From assembly GCA_964457335.1 (NCBI GenBank), contig CAYWGD010000009.1, positions 45,730 to 109,729 of the forward strand: a stretch of 64,000 bases of DNA, written 5' to 3'. Source of the stretch: CAJBVW01 sp964457335. GTDB taxonomy: Bacteria; Myxococcota_A; UBA796; SXON01. Positions within the stretch are counted from its first letter, which is position 1. Each line of letters begins with the position of its first letter. The translations under genes and the position numbers were made by a program. The notes under the pieces are model-generated. The model searched no databases and was not told the origin of the DNA. It worked only from the letters and a program-made list of their open reading frames with translations. Positions 25,153-34,445 of the stretch are shown one piece after another.

Positions 25153-28100
25153 CTAGAACAGCCGCCGTTGACCAGAAAAAGGACGAATGAGTTGGAATGA
25201 CATGTTCATGCCGGCGCGCAAGCGATCGAGGATGCCGGTTTTCGTGTCGCGGCGTTCGATGTACTCGTTGGCCGCTTCACGACCCAGTCCCGACGCCACC
25301 ATGCCGATTCCAGCGCCAAGGACGAACCCTCCCAGAGCTCCCCAGGGCCCAGCGGCGGAACCGAGCTTGGTGCCGGTGACCGCGTACGAGAATGCCAGGC
25401 CCACTCCCAGACCGGCGCCCCAGGAAGCGGCTTGTCGCAGGGCCTCGTCCTCGAGAGGCTTGTCGGAGTTTAGGAGCTGCGACTGCTGGTACGCGCGCTC
25501 CAGGCTCTCCTTGGTCTGGTACAAGCCGTAGGCCAGCATCAGCAGGTTCACGCCACCTAGCGTGGCCGTGGTCTTGGGGGCATTGGGGTGGCGAGAGACC
25601 CAGCGCTCAACGAGTTCGCCCATGGGTCCCTTGCTCCGGAGGAGGAACGGCTTCGAGTCGATAGGTCTTGGTTCGCTGGCCTTCGCGACTTGCTTCTCGA
25701 AGCCGTGTGTTCCTGGCTTATCGACCATGTGAAACGTGGGCTGGGCCTGCACACCCTCTCGCAGGCCAACGTTTGAGTAGGTTCCTTCCGGCATGACCCA
25801 CACGCCGGCCTCGAGCAGCGGGACCGTCAACTGCTGCGCCGCCGTGTACTTCGATGGCGAAAATGGCACTCGGGGGTCGAGGATCTTCACCTCGATATGC
25901 CAGAGGTTGCCGGGCTGGCGGGGTGGATGGGCGTAAAAGTCGGCGACGGTCAGCACCCGCATCCCTCCGACGTTGAGGGAGATCCGCACTTCCTTCTGGA
26001 AAGCCCAGTTGAACTTCTTAAGGATCAACTCGACCTCCAGCGACACCTCGGCTTCACTCGGCCAGCTGGTGCGTCCACCCCGGTCGACCCGAGACACGGG
26101 CGCATTGGCGCCGTACTGGTAGAGGTTGGGCCCGTCGGCGGTACCCGAGGGGTCGGGGCTGCACCAGCGCCCCAGCCACGGAGCGTAGTAGCGCGCGGAG
26201 TGGTAGCCGAGGCCGCTCTCGTCGTCGCGCTCCATGCCGGTGAAGCGGTAGCGCTTCGGCGCCTCGATCGCGCTGCGTGCCATACGGTACGCGCTGGTGC
26301 CGTACGGATGCAATTCTTCGTAGCTGATGACGCCGGCGGCATCGTCGAGCTCGAGACAGCTCGAGCCGAGGTGGTTGCTGTACTGGTAGCGATAGAGCGC
26401 GCCCGTCTTCGCACCGGCGCGGTTGGTGACGATGACGTCCTCCACGAGCAGCGCGCGCCGGTCACCCTCGAGCACGTGATGGGTCTCGGTCTCCTCGACG
26501 AGGACACCGCCCGACCAACGCCGGTAAAGCTCCATCCCGCCGAGGCAGATCCGCTCCCAGCCCTTCGCGCCCGCCTGGGTGTGGCTGACCTTGCGCGTGC
26601 GCTCCTTGTCCGCGTCGTACTGGTAGTAGACTTGGCCGCCGCCGCCGCGCTCCACGACGCGGATCATGTCCCGGTGATCCCACTCCAAGTAATAGGCCGG
26701 TGCGACATTCGCGAACGCGAGGAGATTGCCGTGCGTGTCGTGGGGGTAAACGGTAGCGTTCTGCGCGTTCGTGCCGAACCAGGTGCGCGTGAGCCGGTTG
26801 CTGTGATCGGCGTACTGGTAGTTGCGCGTCCACCCGCTGGTCGCGGTGTGGGCGACCTGCAGGAGGTTCCCGACTTCGTCGTAACGGAGGCGCTGCGTGT
26901 AGTTGCGTTGATCCGCGGGGTCGCCCGCTGGCACCGGGAACGCCGTTGCGAACGCCGGCGGCTCGTGCTGGCCGGGCGCGCCGAGCCCGGCCTGCTCGCG
27001 TCCGGTGGCGGCGATCAGCCGGTACAGCGCGTCGTAGGTGTAGCGTGCGGCCGGCTCGATCAACTGGTTGGCGAAGAACGCCGGGCGGAACGCGTCGTCG
27101 TAGATCTCGGTGACGTTGCCGGCGGCATCGTGCGTGTAGAACAGGTTCTGCACGACGTTCGGCGTCCGGAACTGCCCCAGCGCGCTCGGGAACGGCGGAT
27201 CGTATCCAGGCCGCGTGGTGCGCAACTGGATCAGTCGGAACGTCTGCGGATCGTAGGTGAACCGCGTGCGGGTGCCGTTCGCGTAACTGATCGCGATGCG
27301 TTGGCCCTTTGCGTCGTACCGGACTGCGTCGATCACATCCGTGCGCCGGCTGGTCGGGCCCTCCACGTGGCCGGCCGCGGTCTTGGTCGCGCGCACGACC
27401 AGCGCCTGGCGCTCGAGCAGGCCGCGCTCGTTGTAGGTCGGCTCGTGGACCGCGACGCGGCCGTTGGCGCGGTGCCAGGCGTAGCGTCGCCGCACCCGGC
27501 CGAGCGCGTCGTACGTCGTGATTTGGGTGAAGGTCTCCGGCTCGAGGGTGGCTGATCGCCAGTCCAGGCGCGCTGCGGTGTACTGCGCGGCGAGCCGGCG
27601 CTCGACCTCCATCGCGCGTCCAGCGAAGTCGTAGCGCACGGTGTTGGTGAGGCCGCTGGGATCGAAGTGCTCGAGGGGCCGCCCGCGCAGGTTGCGGGCC
27701 CGATCGTTCGGCGCACCCTCGCCGTAGGTGCGTCGTTCGACCAGCTCGGGGGCTCCGCCGTTGGTCGACAGCCAGATGTCGGTGGGGCGGTGGAGCGCGT
27801 CGTAGCGCGCGTCGACGAGGCGGTCCTCGCGAACGCCAGCGCGTTCGTTGGCCGTCCAGGCGAACATCGGCTTGCCGGCCGCGTCGTTCAGCGCCCAGAC
27901 ATCGCCCGCGTCCATGCTGTGCTGGAAGAGCTGATTGCCGGCGACGTCGTAGCAAGGCGCGAAGCCGGCGGTCACGTCGGCCGTCGCGCCGTCGGGCATC
28001 GGCGGCTGGATGTGCTGCATCACCAGGTTGTTGCGGGCGTCGCGGATCCACAGCGTCTTGCCCTCGGTGTCGAGCCGGGTGAACGTGACGTGGCGCACGT

Positions 28101-31100
28101 CCGCCGATGGCGCGGCCTCGCCCGGGTACTGGTGGCGCTCGTGCACCACGTCGACAACGTTGCGGCCGAGGCTGTCGAGGAACGTCACCGCCGGTGTATC
28201 CGCGTGGACCCATGCGCTGGCGGCAGCCCGTTTCTGCTCGGCCGACGCGGTCGCCGCCGTATGCGCCGCGTACCAGGCGTTTCCGGGCTCGGCGACAGTA
28301 TCGTTGGCGTCGTGCCGCGCGACGTGCCACGGCGACGCCTCGACGCGGTGGTAGCTGCCATCGGGTGATTCGATGCGGATCACGCGCCCGATCGCATCGT
28401 GGTAGCGCAGCGTTGTCACGCCGACCTCGGCGAGCTCCTCGAAGCGTTGCTCGTTGGAGCTGAAGTACGGCTCGTACTGCTTGACGGGCTTGCCCTTGTT
28501 GTTGAGCACGGTCTTGCCGCTCGCGATCCAGCGCAGGGCCGTCGACCCCTCCGCCGGCTCCGCCTTCGACTTCTTGACGAGCACCTCGCCGCTCCCGTCG
28601 GAGTACTCGTACGCCGTCTGCAGCCGCCCCCCCGCGGGCAGGTCGGCGCGATGGCGCTCGCGCTGGATCGAGGCTGCGCCGGCAGGGTGGTGCCCCCAGG
28701 TAAGGGTGCCGTCGGGCTCGATGCGCTCGCCGAGGTAGTACAGATGGCGCGCGGTCGCATGGGCCAGGAGCGCGGCCGCCTCGGTCTCGTCGTACGCTCC
28801 GGCGAAGAAGTCGCTGACCCGCTGGAGCGCCGGCGCCGCGTCGACGCCGGCTACGCTGTCGCCGCCCGCGAGTTGGGCCACCGCGGTCGGCAGGCCCAGC
28901 GCGTCGTACACGACGTCCGACCGGTTGCCGTTGGCGTCCTCGACCCGCGCCGGCGCGAGCACGCGGAGATCGAACTCGATCACCGCGATCGTATTGTTCA
29001 CGGCGTCGGTCGTAGACGCAACGAGCAGGTCGTGGAGGTAGGTGAGTCGAGTCCGCTGATCGAACGCATCGACGTACTCGACCGGCAGATAGAAATGCCC
29101 GGCATCGAGCTGCGCAACGCCCGACCGCATCCAGTACTCGTCCTGGCTCGCCGCGCCGAACCGCGCGGCCAGGGTAGCGCCACTCAAATAGCCGCTTCGC
29201 GACGGCGTCCCCAGCGCAGCCCTCTCCGGCTGCCCGAGCAGGTTCCCGAACACCGCGTCGAGCAGGTCGCCCGTGAGTGCGAGCTTGTAGTCCTCGTACT
29301 TCAAGCCGCGCGCGTCGATCTGTCCCAGCGGCCGCGGTCCGGTGAGCGCGGCGTCGAAGTACAGCGTGCGCGCGTGCTCGACCAACCGCCGCTGCCGACC
29401 GGCGCCCGGCTGCTCGTGGTACGCGCGGCGGCCGACCGGGATCACTGGCGTGCCGCGCGCTGGATAGACGTCGCTTAGCGCCAGCGCGCGGACCTCAGCG
29501 AGTGTGAACAGATCGCCCGCCGGCGCCACGCCGGTGAGCTCGTACGCCAAGAGCTCGCAAGGCGCCGGCGTTCGATGGCCGGTCGCGTCGTCCACGGCGT
29601 CGGTGAGGCGCCGCTCGGTGTAGGCCACGTGGAGCTCGCGCTGGACCCGCGCGATCAGCGCCTCCGCGCCCGCCGGCAACGCCGGGTCGGAGTGGGTTCC
29701 CCACCGCGGGTACATCACCACGAGGGCTTGTCGGACGTTGCCGAATCGATCGGTGTCGAGGTTGAGCGTGTGCGCCACCCGTGGGTCGGGTGGCGGGGCG
29801 CCCGGCCGCAGATCGAGGTCGTGGTGGTACACGATCGCCTCGCTGTCCGTGGCGAGGTACACCGCGTGGCGGTTGGGGCCGCGCGGCTGGAGCCGCTGCA
29901 CCTCGCAGGTTCGCTCGGAGGTGGTGAACAGGCGCGTCGGACGGTGCTTGCCGGTGGCCTCGAGCTCGTCGACGTCGAGCTCGTAAATCTCCTGGCGGAG
30001 CATGCGGCCCTTGCACGCGCGCAGCGCCTCGCGCCATTCGTCGGTTCGAGTGGTCGCGGGCAACTCCGGCGCGGGCAGGGGGTGCTCGCGAAACCCGCCG
30101 GGCGCGTTGGGACGGAGGTACTCGCTCGCAAGCCGGGCCAGCGTGCGCTCACGATCGACGAAGCCGCCCGTGTCGTACCAGGTGATCGTCTTGATCGGCC
30201 GCTGGTACAGCGTCCGGTCCGACGTGACGTACGGGCTGGCAGGGTTGGCGGCGGCGAACCGGCCGAAGCTCTCGACGTCGACTTGCTCGACGCGGCCGAA
30301 GCCGCGGAATTCGCGCTCGGCGCCGTCGAAGTAGCCGTGGTGGTAGCTGTAGCTCGTGGTGAACGAGGTCTCTCGCCAGCGATCGGTGATGGTGACGCGG
30401 TCAACGCAGTGCACGGGAAACGCCAGCCGCGTGACCCACGGCGTGCCGGCGGTTCGATCGGCCAGGTAGTACTTCGTCGATGGAGCGTACCGGATCCGGG
30501 TCTGACCCCCCAGGTTGTTGTCGACGGCGACCAGGAGGTGCGGCTTGGTCCCTCCCATGAGGTCGATGTAGTGGAGAGGCCGCTCCTGGTCGCGGGGCAA
30601 CGAGGACGACCACACCAGGCACGCGGTCCCGTTGCCGAGTAAGTCGGCGGCGACCGCCGACGCGGCATCTTCGATTTTCGGCGACAGTCGCTTCGGGCCG
30701 GAGAAACCGTTGCCCGCCTGGTTGAAGTACAGGGCGATGCCGTCCGGACCGACGTACAGCAGATCGGTCGTGCCGCTGCCGTCGAGATCGACCAGGCGAA
30801 CCCGGCGTTGGTCGAAGCGGTCCGGGACGTCGAGCCACGGCGATCGATCCATCGTCACCTTCGGCCCGAACCGGCCGTACCCGAGGCTCGGCCAGTAGGA
30901 CACCTCCCCGTTGCGGACGCGCACGAGGTCGGTGAGCCCGTCTCCCGACATGTCCGCGAGGTAGACCGACTGTGTCCCGTCCGAGAACACCAGATGAGGC
31001 CCGCGCTCGTCGTCGACCGGGAGTGTCACGCGTTCGGCCGGCCCGAAGCCGGCTGTGCCCAGCGACGGATACCAGGTGAACGCCTCGCCGTCGCTCGCCA

Positions 31101-32805
31101 GGAGATCGTCGAGCCCATCGCCGGTCAGGTCGAGAAGCCTGCGATCGCGGCCGTCGAAAGCGACGTTCGGGAGCGAGGTGAACGCGCGGAATGTCTCCCA
31201 GCCTCCGCTCGCGGTGCGCTCGAAGAAACCCGGCGTCGCGCCGCCGAATTGAGCCAGATCCAAGCGGCCGTTGCCGGAGACATCGACCAGTTGCTGGCGG
31301 CGCGCGAGATCGGCGGGCGCTGGCAGGATCGGGAGACGCTCGAGCGGGCCGAATCGAGGCCTTGTGTCGGCCGGGGTCTCGCCGATCACGGCTTGGTTGC
31401 GCTTGTATAACCAAGCGCCGCCCTGCTCGGTGAGCACGCCGGCCAGTCCCTCGCCATCGAGATCGATGAACCGGTAGCGGGCGCCGTCGAGCCCGACCGG
31501 GAGGTTGGCGAGGCTCTCGGCATCGAGCTCGCGCACGGTGTCATCGATCGTCGCTCGGCTGTAGTCGAGCTCGATCGGCGGAAGCGATCGCGTGATATAG
31601 GTCGAGAACCGGGCGCCGCCGCGAACCACCACGGGCTGTGTCGAGTCCCGGAGGTAACCGCGCTGGGCGATCCGGCGCAGGAACGAGCCCGAGCGCGTGC
31701 TGCCGCGGTGTGAGAGCTCGCCGTCGATCGATGGCGCTGCGTCGTAGTCCAGGTCGTCGTAGTGCAGCTCGGTCGACCGGACGAGACACGGATCGGGTCC
31801 GAGCTCCGGGAAACGGTGAAACACCAGGATGCGACGGCACCGCCGGTAGGTCCTCACCTCGAAGCCGGGTCGATACGTCGAGAACGGGTCGGGCCGGACC
31901 GGCCACGGGTCGACCGGCATCGCCGCGGCGCGTACCGATGTCGCCGAGTTTTCCTCGACGAAGCCCTCGCCATGATCGAACACGACGTTGAACATCCAAT
32001 CCGTCGGGACGGGATCGGAAGGGGAGACCTGCGACTGTCGGTTGCCGTAGCGGATCTGCGCGAGATAGCGACCCGCTGTTCGGGTCGCGCGATTGCGTTC
32101 ATGGGGAAGCCCCGGCTTGATACCGCGGGCATCTTCACGCACGTAGTCGTAGGCGATCGCGTTGCCCTTCCCGTCGTAGCACTCGCAGATCAACCAGCTG
32201 AAGATCCGGGTAGAATCTGCGGGATCGACGACCCGACTTTCCTCGGTGCGTCCGTAGATCGTCGTGATGTTCTCGCGCGAGATCGAGCGCCAGTGGGTAT
32301 CCCCGGGCCGGGACCAGCGCTCGATACGTGCGAACAGACCTTCGATCCGTGGCCGGTAGCGCCTGACGCGGTAGCCGTCGCGCACCGTCTCGACGATCGA
32401 GTCGCTCGCGTCGAGCTCCGGCACGAGATCCTCCGTGCCGGAGAGCACGAACACGTCCGACTCGTCGGTGTAGCGGGGAAGCCCTTTGTCGGTCCTGCGT
32501 GTGACCGCCGGCAACGCCAGGGTCCAGCCAAAGCCGAAGGGGCCGTTGCCCGCTCCCGAGTCGTACGACAGCTCGAGCTGCGGGCCGAAGCCGCCGCGAC
32601 CGGGCGAGGCAGCAATCGGAACGCGAAAGCTCCCTGTGCCCGTCACCGGATTGGCCGTGAACTTCTCGCCGATGCCGCGAATCGCTCCGCCACCTTTGGG
32701 CAACCCGATCGTGGGCGCAGCAACGTTGAACTGGTCGGGCGACGATGATGAAGACGACGCCCCCTCCGAGCCTCCGGTGTGGCCTTCGTTCAAGGCAGCA
32801 GGCAT
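25153..32805 (-). CDS. Fused TcB-TcC toxin component with C-terminal nuclease-like effector
   Basis: The ATG at 32805 has AGGAG 5 bases upstream; 2550 aa. The order is an SpvB-like N-terminus (about 25-330, GFGPQLELSYDSGAGNGPFG), VCBS/FG-GAP and TcdB N/middle regions (about 440-900, LADMSGDGLTDLVRVRNGEV, VDNNLGGQTRIRYAPS), then RHS repeats (about 1700-2240). The RHS core ends with GRWCSPDPSGTADGPNLY (Asp2218 in DPSG) and RVDRGG, matching the aspartate protease site that frees the effector inside the TcB-TcC cocoon. Residues about 2243-2550 are the hypervariable effector: VADF (Asp2289), then IEVK (Glu2305, Lys2307) and YTAAQQL, a PD-(D/E)XK pattern, followed by hydrophobic glycine-rich segments (GAGLGVGLAFSYAV, GALGGFVLGAGIGM). 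Fusion of TcB and TcC into one chain is known but uncommon. It is the first gene of the Tc operon. Confidence 0.93.
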   Translation of the reverse strand: MPAALNEGHTGGSEGASSSSSSPDQFNVAAPTIGLPKGGGAIRGIGEKFTANPVTGTGSFRVPIAASPGRGGFGPQLELSYDSGAGNGPFGFGWTLALPAVTRRTDKGLPRYTDESDVFVLSGTEDLVPELDASDSIVETVRDGYRVRRYRPRIEGLFARIERWSRPGDTHWRSISRENITTIYGRTEESRVVDPADSTRIFSWLICECYDGKGNAIAYDYVREDARGIKPGLPHERNRATRTAGRYLAQIRYGNRQSQVSPSDPVPTDWMFNVVFDHGEGFVEENSATSVRAAAMPVDPWPVRPDPFSTYRPGFEVRTYRRCRRILVFHRFPELGPDPCLVRSTELHYDDLDYDAAPSIDGELSHRGSTRSGSFLRRIAQRGYLRDSTQPVVVRGGARFSTYITRSLPPIELDYSRATIDDTVRELDAESLANLPVGLDGARYRFIDLDGEGLAGVLTEQGGAWLYKRNQAVIGETPADTRPRFGPLERLPILPAPADLARRQQLVDVSGNGRLDLAQFGGATPGFFERTASGGWETFRAFTSLPNVAFDGRDRRLLDLTGDGLDDLLASDGEAFTWYPSLGTAGFGPAERVTLPVDDERGPHLVFSDGTQSVYLADMSGDGLTDLVRVRNGEVSYWPSLGYGRFGPKVTMDRSPWLDVPDRFDQRRVRLVDLDGSGTTDLLYVGPDGIALYFNQAGNGFSGPKRLSPKIEDAASAVAADLLGNGTACLVWSSSLPRDQERPLHYIDLMGGTKPHLLVAVDNNLGGQTRIRYAPSTKYYLADRTAGTPWVTRLAFPVHCVDRVTITDRWRETSFTTSYSYHHGYFDGAEREFRGFGRVEQVDVESFGRFAAANPASPYVTSDRTLYQRPIKTITWYDTGGFVDRERTLARLASEYLRPNAPGGFREHPLPAPELPATTRTDEWREALRACKGRMLRQEIYELDVDELEATGKHRPTRLFTTSERTCEVQRLQPRGPNRHAVYLATDSEAIVYHHDLDLRPGAPPPDPRVAHTLNLDTDRFGNVRQALVVMYPRWGTHSDPALPAGAEALIARVQRELHVAYTERRLTDAVDDATGHRTPAPCELLAYELTGVAPAGDLFTLAEVRALALSDVYPARGTPVIPVGRRAYHEQPGAGRQRRLVEHARTLYFDAALTGPRPLGQIDARGLKYEDYKLALTGDLLDAVFGNLLGQPERAALGTPSRSGYLSGATLAARFGAASQDEYWMRSGVAQLDAGHFYLPVEYVDAFDQRTRLTYLHDLLVASTTDAVNNTIAVIEFDLRVLAPARVEDANGNRSDVVYDALGLPTAVAQLAGGDSVAGVDAAPALQRVSDFFAGAYDETEAAALLAHATARHLYYLGERIEPDGTLTWGHHPAGAASIQRERHRADLPAGGRLQTAYEYSDGSGEVLVKKSKAEPAEGSTALRWIASGKTVLNNKGKPVKQYEPYFSSNEQRFEELAEVGVTTLRYHDAIGRVIRIESPDGSYHRVEASPWHVARHDANDTVAEPGNAWYAAHTAATASAEQKRAAASAWVHADTPAVTFLDSLGRNVVDVVHERHQYPGEAAPSADVRHVTFTRLDTEGKTLWIRDARNNLVMQHIQPPMPDGATADVTAGFAPCYDVAGNQLFQHSMDAGDVWALNDAAGKPMFAWTANERAGVREDRLVDARYDALHRPTDIWLSTNGGAPELVERRTYGEGAPNDRARNLRGRPLEHFDPSGLTNTVRYDFAGRAMEVERRLAAQYTAARLDWRSATLEPETFTQITTYDALGRVRRRYAWHRANGRVAVHEPTYNERGLLERQALVVRATKTAAGHVEGPTSRRTDVIDAVRYDAKGQRIAISYANGTRTRFTYDPQTFRLIQLRTTRPGYDPPFPSALGQFRTPNVVQNLFYTHDAAGNVTEIYDDAFRPAFFANQLIEPAARYTYDALYRLIAATGREQAGLGAPGQHEPPAFATAFPVPAGDPADQRNYTQRLRYDEVGNLLQVAHTATSGWTRNYQYADHSNRLTRTWFGTNAQNATVYPHDTHGNLLAFANVAPAYYLEWDHRDMIRVVERGGGGQVYYQYDADKERTRKVSHTQAGAKGWERICLGGMELYRRWSGGVLVEETETHHVLEGDRRALLVEDVIVTNRAGAKTGALYRYQYSNHLGSSCLELDDAAGVISYEELHPYGTSAYRMARSAIEAPKRYRFTGMERDDESGLGYHSARYYAPWLGRWCSPDPSGTADGPNLYQYGANAPVSRVDRGGRTSWPSEAEVSLEVELILKKFNWAFQKEVRISLNVGGMRVLTVADFYAHPPRQPGNLWHIEVKILDPRVPFSPSKYTAAQQLTVPLLEAGVWVMPEGTYSNVGLREGVQAQPTFHMVDKPGTHGFEKQVAKASEPRPIDSKPFLLRSKGPMGELVERWVSRHPNAPKTTATLGGVNLLMLAYGLYQTKESLERAYQQSQLLNSDKPLEDEALRQAASWGAGLGVGLAFSYAVTGTKLGSAAGPWGALGGFVLGAGIGMVASGLGREAANEYIERRDTKTGILDRLRAGMNMSFQLIRPFSGQRRLF

Positions 32806-32839
32806 TTGATCTCCTGCTCTGCTTGAACCCACGGTTGGC

Positions 32840-32851
32840 TTGACGCGTCAA
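32840..32851. promoter_or_regulatory. 12-bp palindrome upstream of the Tc operon
   Basis: TTGACGCGTCAA is a perfect palindrome 35 bp before the TcB-TcC start. It is a candidate operator; no clear -10 box was seen between it and the start. The rest of the 204-bp gap contains no gene. Confidence 0.3.
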
Positions 32852-33009
32852 TCCAGAATGAGTCCGCGGTGCTGAATGATCCGCACGCATGGCTGGGGGC
32901 ATCTGCGGCCGATCGTGCGAACTCCGCGGCGGGGTGTCCTTCCGCCCTCATGCGACCCGGCCCGACGAACCCGAGCCGCCGTCCCCAGCCTGACCAGAAA
33001 ATCAACATC

Positions 33010-33249
33010 CTACGTAATCTCCTTGGTCTCGACGACGGCGACGATGCGGCCGCGCAGGAGTAGGACGTAGTCGGCGTACTGGTTGCCGTAGTGCAGCCCC
33101 GGCTCGGCGACGATCATGGGGAGCACGCCGGCGGCGACGAGGTCGATCTCGTGCTCCTCCACCACCTGCGTCGGGTCGGCGAGCTTCCAGCCGGCGAGGC
33201 GGAGGTGCTCGTCGATCAGGCCTTTTCGGGTTCGGGCTTCAGGGGTCAT
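33010..33249 (-). CDS. Truncated HsdR N-terminal-like protein (79 aa)
   Basis: Start ATG overlaps the stop of the preceding gene (ATGA at 33246-33249). The 79 residues match the N-terminal nuclease domain of type I restriction HsdR subunits: MTPEARTRKGLIDEHLRLAG, then the core QYADYVLLLRGRIVAVVETK with Asp60 and Glu74-Thr-Lys76. The chain stops three residues after that lysine, whereas HsdR continues for about 900 residues with a helicase motor. So this is either a decayed fragment cut by the neighbouring Tc insertion, or a small stand-alone nuclease domain acting with its two upstream partners. The tight overlap argues that it was or is translated with them. Confidence 0.65.
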   Translation of the reverse strand: MTPEARTRKGLIDEHLRLAGWKLADPTQVVEEHEIDLVAAGVLPMIVAEPGLHYGNQYADYVLLLRGRIVAVVETKEIT

Positions 33250-34445
33250 GAGGCTGTCTCGGCGCCGGCCCCGAGCTCGGCCATGTCTGCGCCAATACCG
33301 AGCTCGACGACGTACCACAGGCGCCGCCACAGGTCGCTCACTGCTTCAGCGACGCATTGCCGTGCCAGCAAGACGGCGTCAGGCACGGGGATCGCCCGGC
33401 GGGCCGCGACCATCCGGTCGAGCAGGGGCTCGATTTCGTTGAGCGCTTCGCCTTCGTAAACGGTCCAGCGGGCCGCGACCACGAGCCGCCCCCCTCGAAC
33501 GCTGTGGAGCCCCTTGGCAGGCACGCCCCAGCCCAACTCGAGTACTGAGAAATTCAGGCAATCAACGACTTGTTCACGCTGCCGCTCGTCAGCGATTCTC
33601 GCGAGCGCGGGCAGTGCGGCGATGATCTCAGGGCGTAGGCGGCCGAGCTCGGCGCTCAACACCGCGGCGAGCACGTCCAGCGCCGCGCGAACGCGCGGGA
33701 GCGGCTCCAAAGCTCGAGGGTAGGCCACCCCCGCAGCGAGGCCGTATTGGGGATCCGCGAGGACCTCGTCGATCTCCCCGGTGAGGCGCGCGATCTGCAT
33801 TGCGTAGACCCACTCGAACCCGGCGTAGAAGGTCGGCGTCAGCCTCCTCTCCTCAACGCTGGTCATTGCAAGTGGCCAGACCGGATAGCCCGTCCAGTCG
33901 GCTGCCGTTTGCATGGCGGAGCACGTCCACCTCCAGAGCGGCTCGATGATCGCCTGCCGGCAGCGGGCCTCCTTGGCGCCAGACCAGGACCGCGCGAGGT
34001 GCTCTCGTCCCTTCAGCCGGGCATTCAGCGCCCCCGCGTCCCAAACGGCGAACGGACGCCCCATCCGGCCGGGCGCTGCCGTCCAGGCGTCCTTCAAGCG
34101 TTTCACCATCCCCTGGGTGAACGGCACGTTGGTGAGAAGGATGTACCCCGCGCACCCTTCGACTCCTGGCTTGTCGAACTCGGTCTGCTTACCGAGGAAG
34201 CATCGCTCCACTGCTCCGCGACGTTCACGTAGTCCGCCGGAGGGCGCCGCGAACTTGTACTGAAACACCCAGCGCCCGCTGACCCCGGCGATCGTGCCCG
34301 TGAACTCGGCGTCAACCCCCTCGTCTCGCCCGGCACCCGCGAACGTCTGCACGGGAGGACCGAACTCGAAAGGAAGCAGGCCGTCGCACAACACCTTGAA
34401 TTCGCGCTCGTGGGTGATGGTTTCGACGGGGCTTGTCGGGCTCAC
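33246..34445 (-). CDS. Mrr-like restriction endonuclease-fold protein
   Basis: The GTG start at 34445 overlaps the previous stop (GTGA, 34442-34445); 399 aa. The N-terminal 140 residues look like a restriction-endonuclease fold: a helix with Glu15 (HEREFKVLCDGLLP), AGRDEGVDAEFTG with Asp45, and RWVFQYKF with Gln62-Tyr-Lys64, that is D-x16-Q-x-K, the Mrr-type variant of PD-(D/E)XK. GYILLTNVPFTQGMVKRLKD is the following strand-helix unit seen in this fold. The remaining 250 residues are helical and unrecognised, and could bind DNA or the partner proteins. The gene sits between a HARE-HTH/Mrr gene and a truncated HsdR-like gene, all overlapping by 4 bases. Confidence 0.68.
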   Translation of the reverse strand: MSPTSPVETITHEREFKVLCDGLLPFEFGPPVQTFAGAGRDEGVDAEFTGTIAGVSGRWVFQYKFAAPSGGLRERRGAVERCFLGKQTEFDKPGVEGCAGYILLTNVPFTQGMVKRLKDAWTAAPGRMGRPFAVWDAGALNARLKGREHLARSWSGAKEARCRQAIIEPLWRWTCSAMQTAADWTGYPVWPLAMTSVEERRLTPTFYAGFEWVYAMQIARLTGEIDEVLADPQYGLAAGVAYPRALEPLPRVRAALDVLAAVLSAELGRLRPEIIAALPALARIADERQREQVVDCLNFSVLELGWGVPAKGLHSVRGGRLVVAARWTVYEGEALNEIEPLLDRMVAARRAIPVPDAVLLARQCVAEAVSDLWRRLWYVVELGIGADMAELGAGAETAS

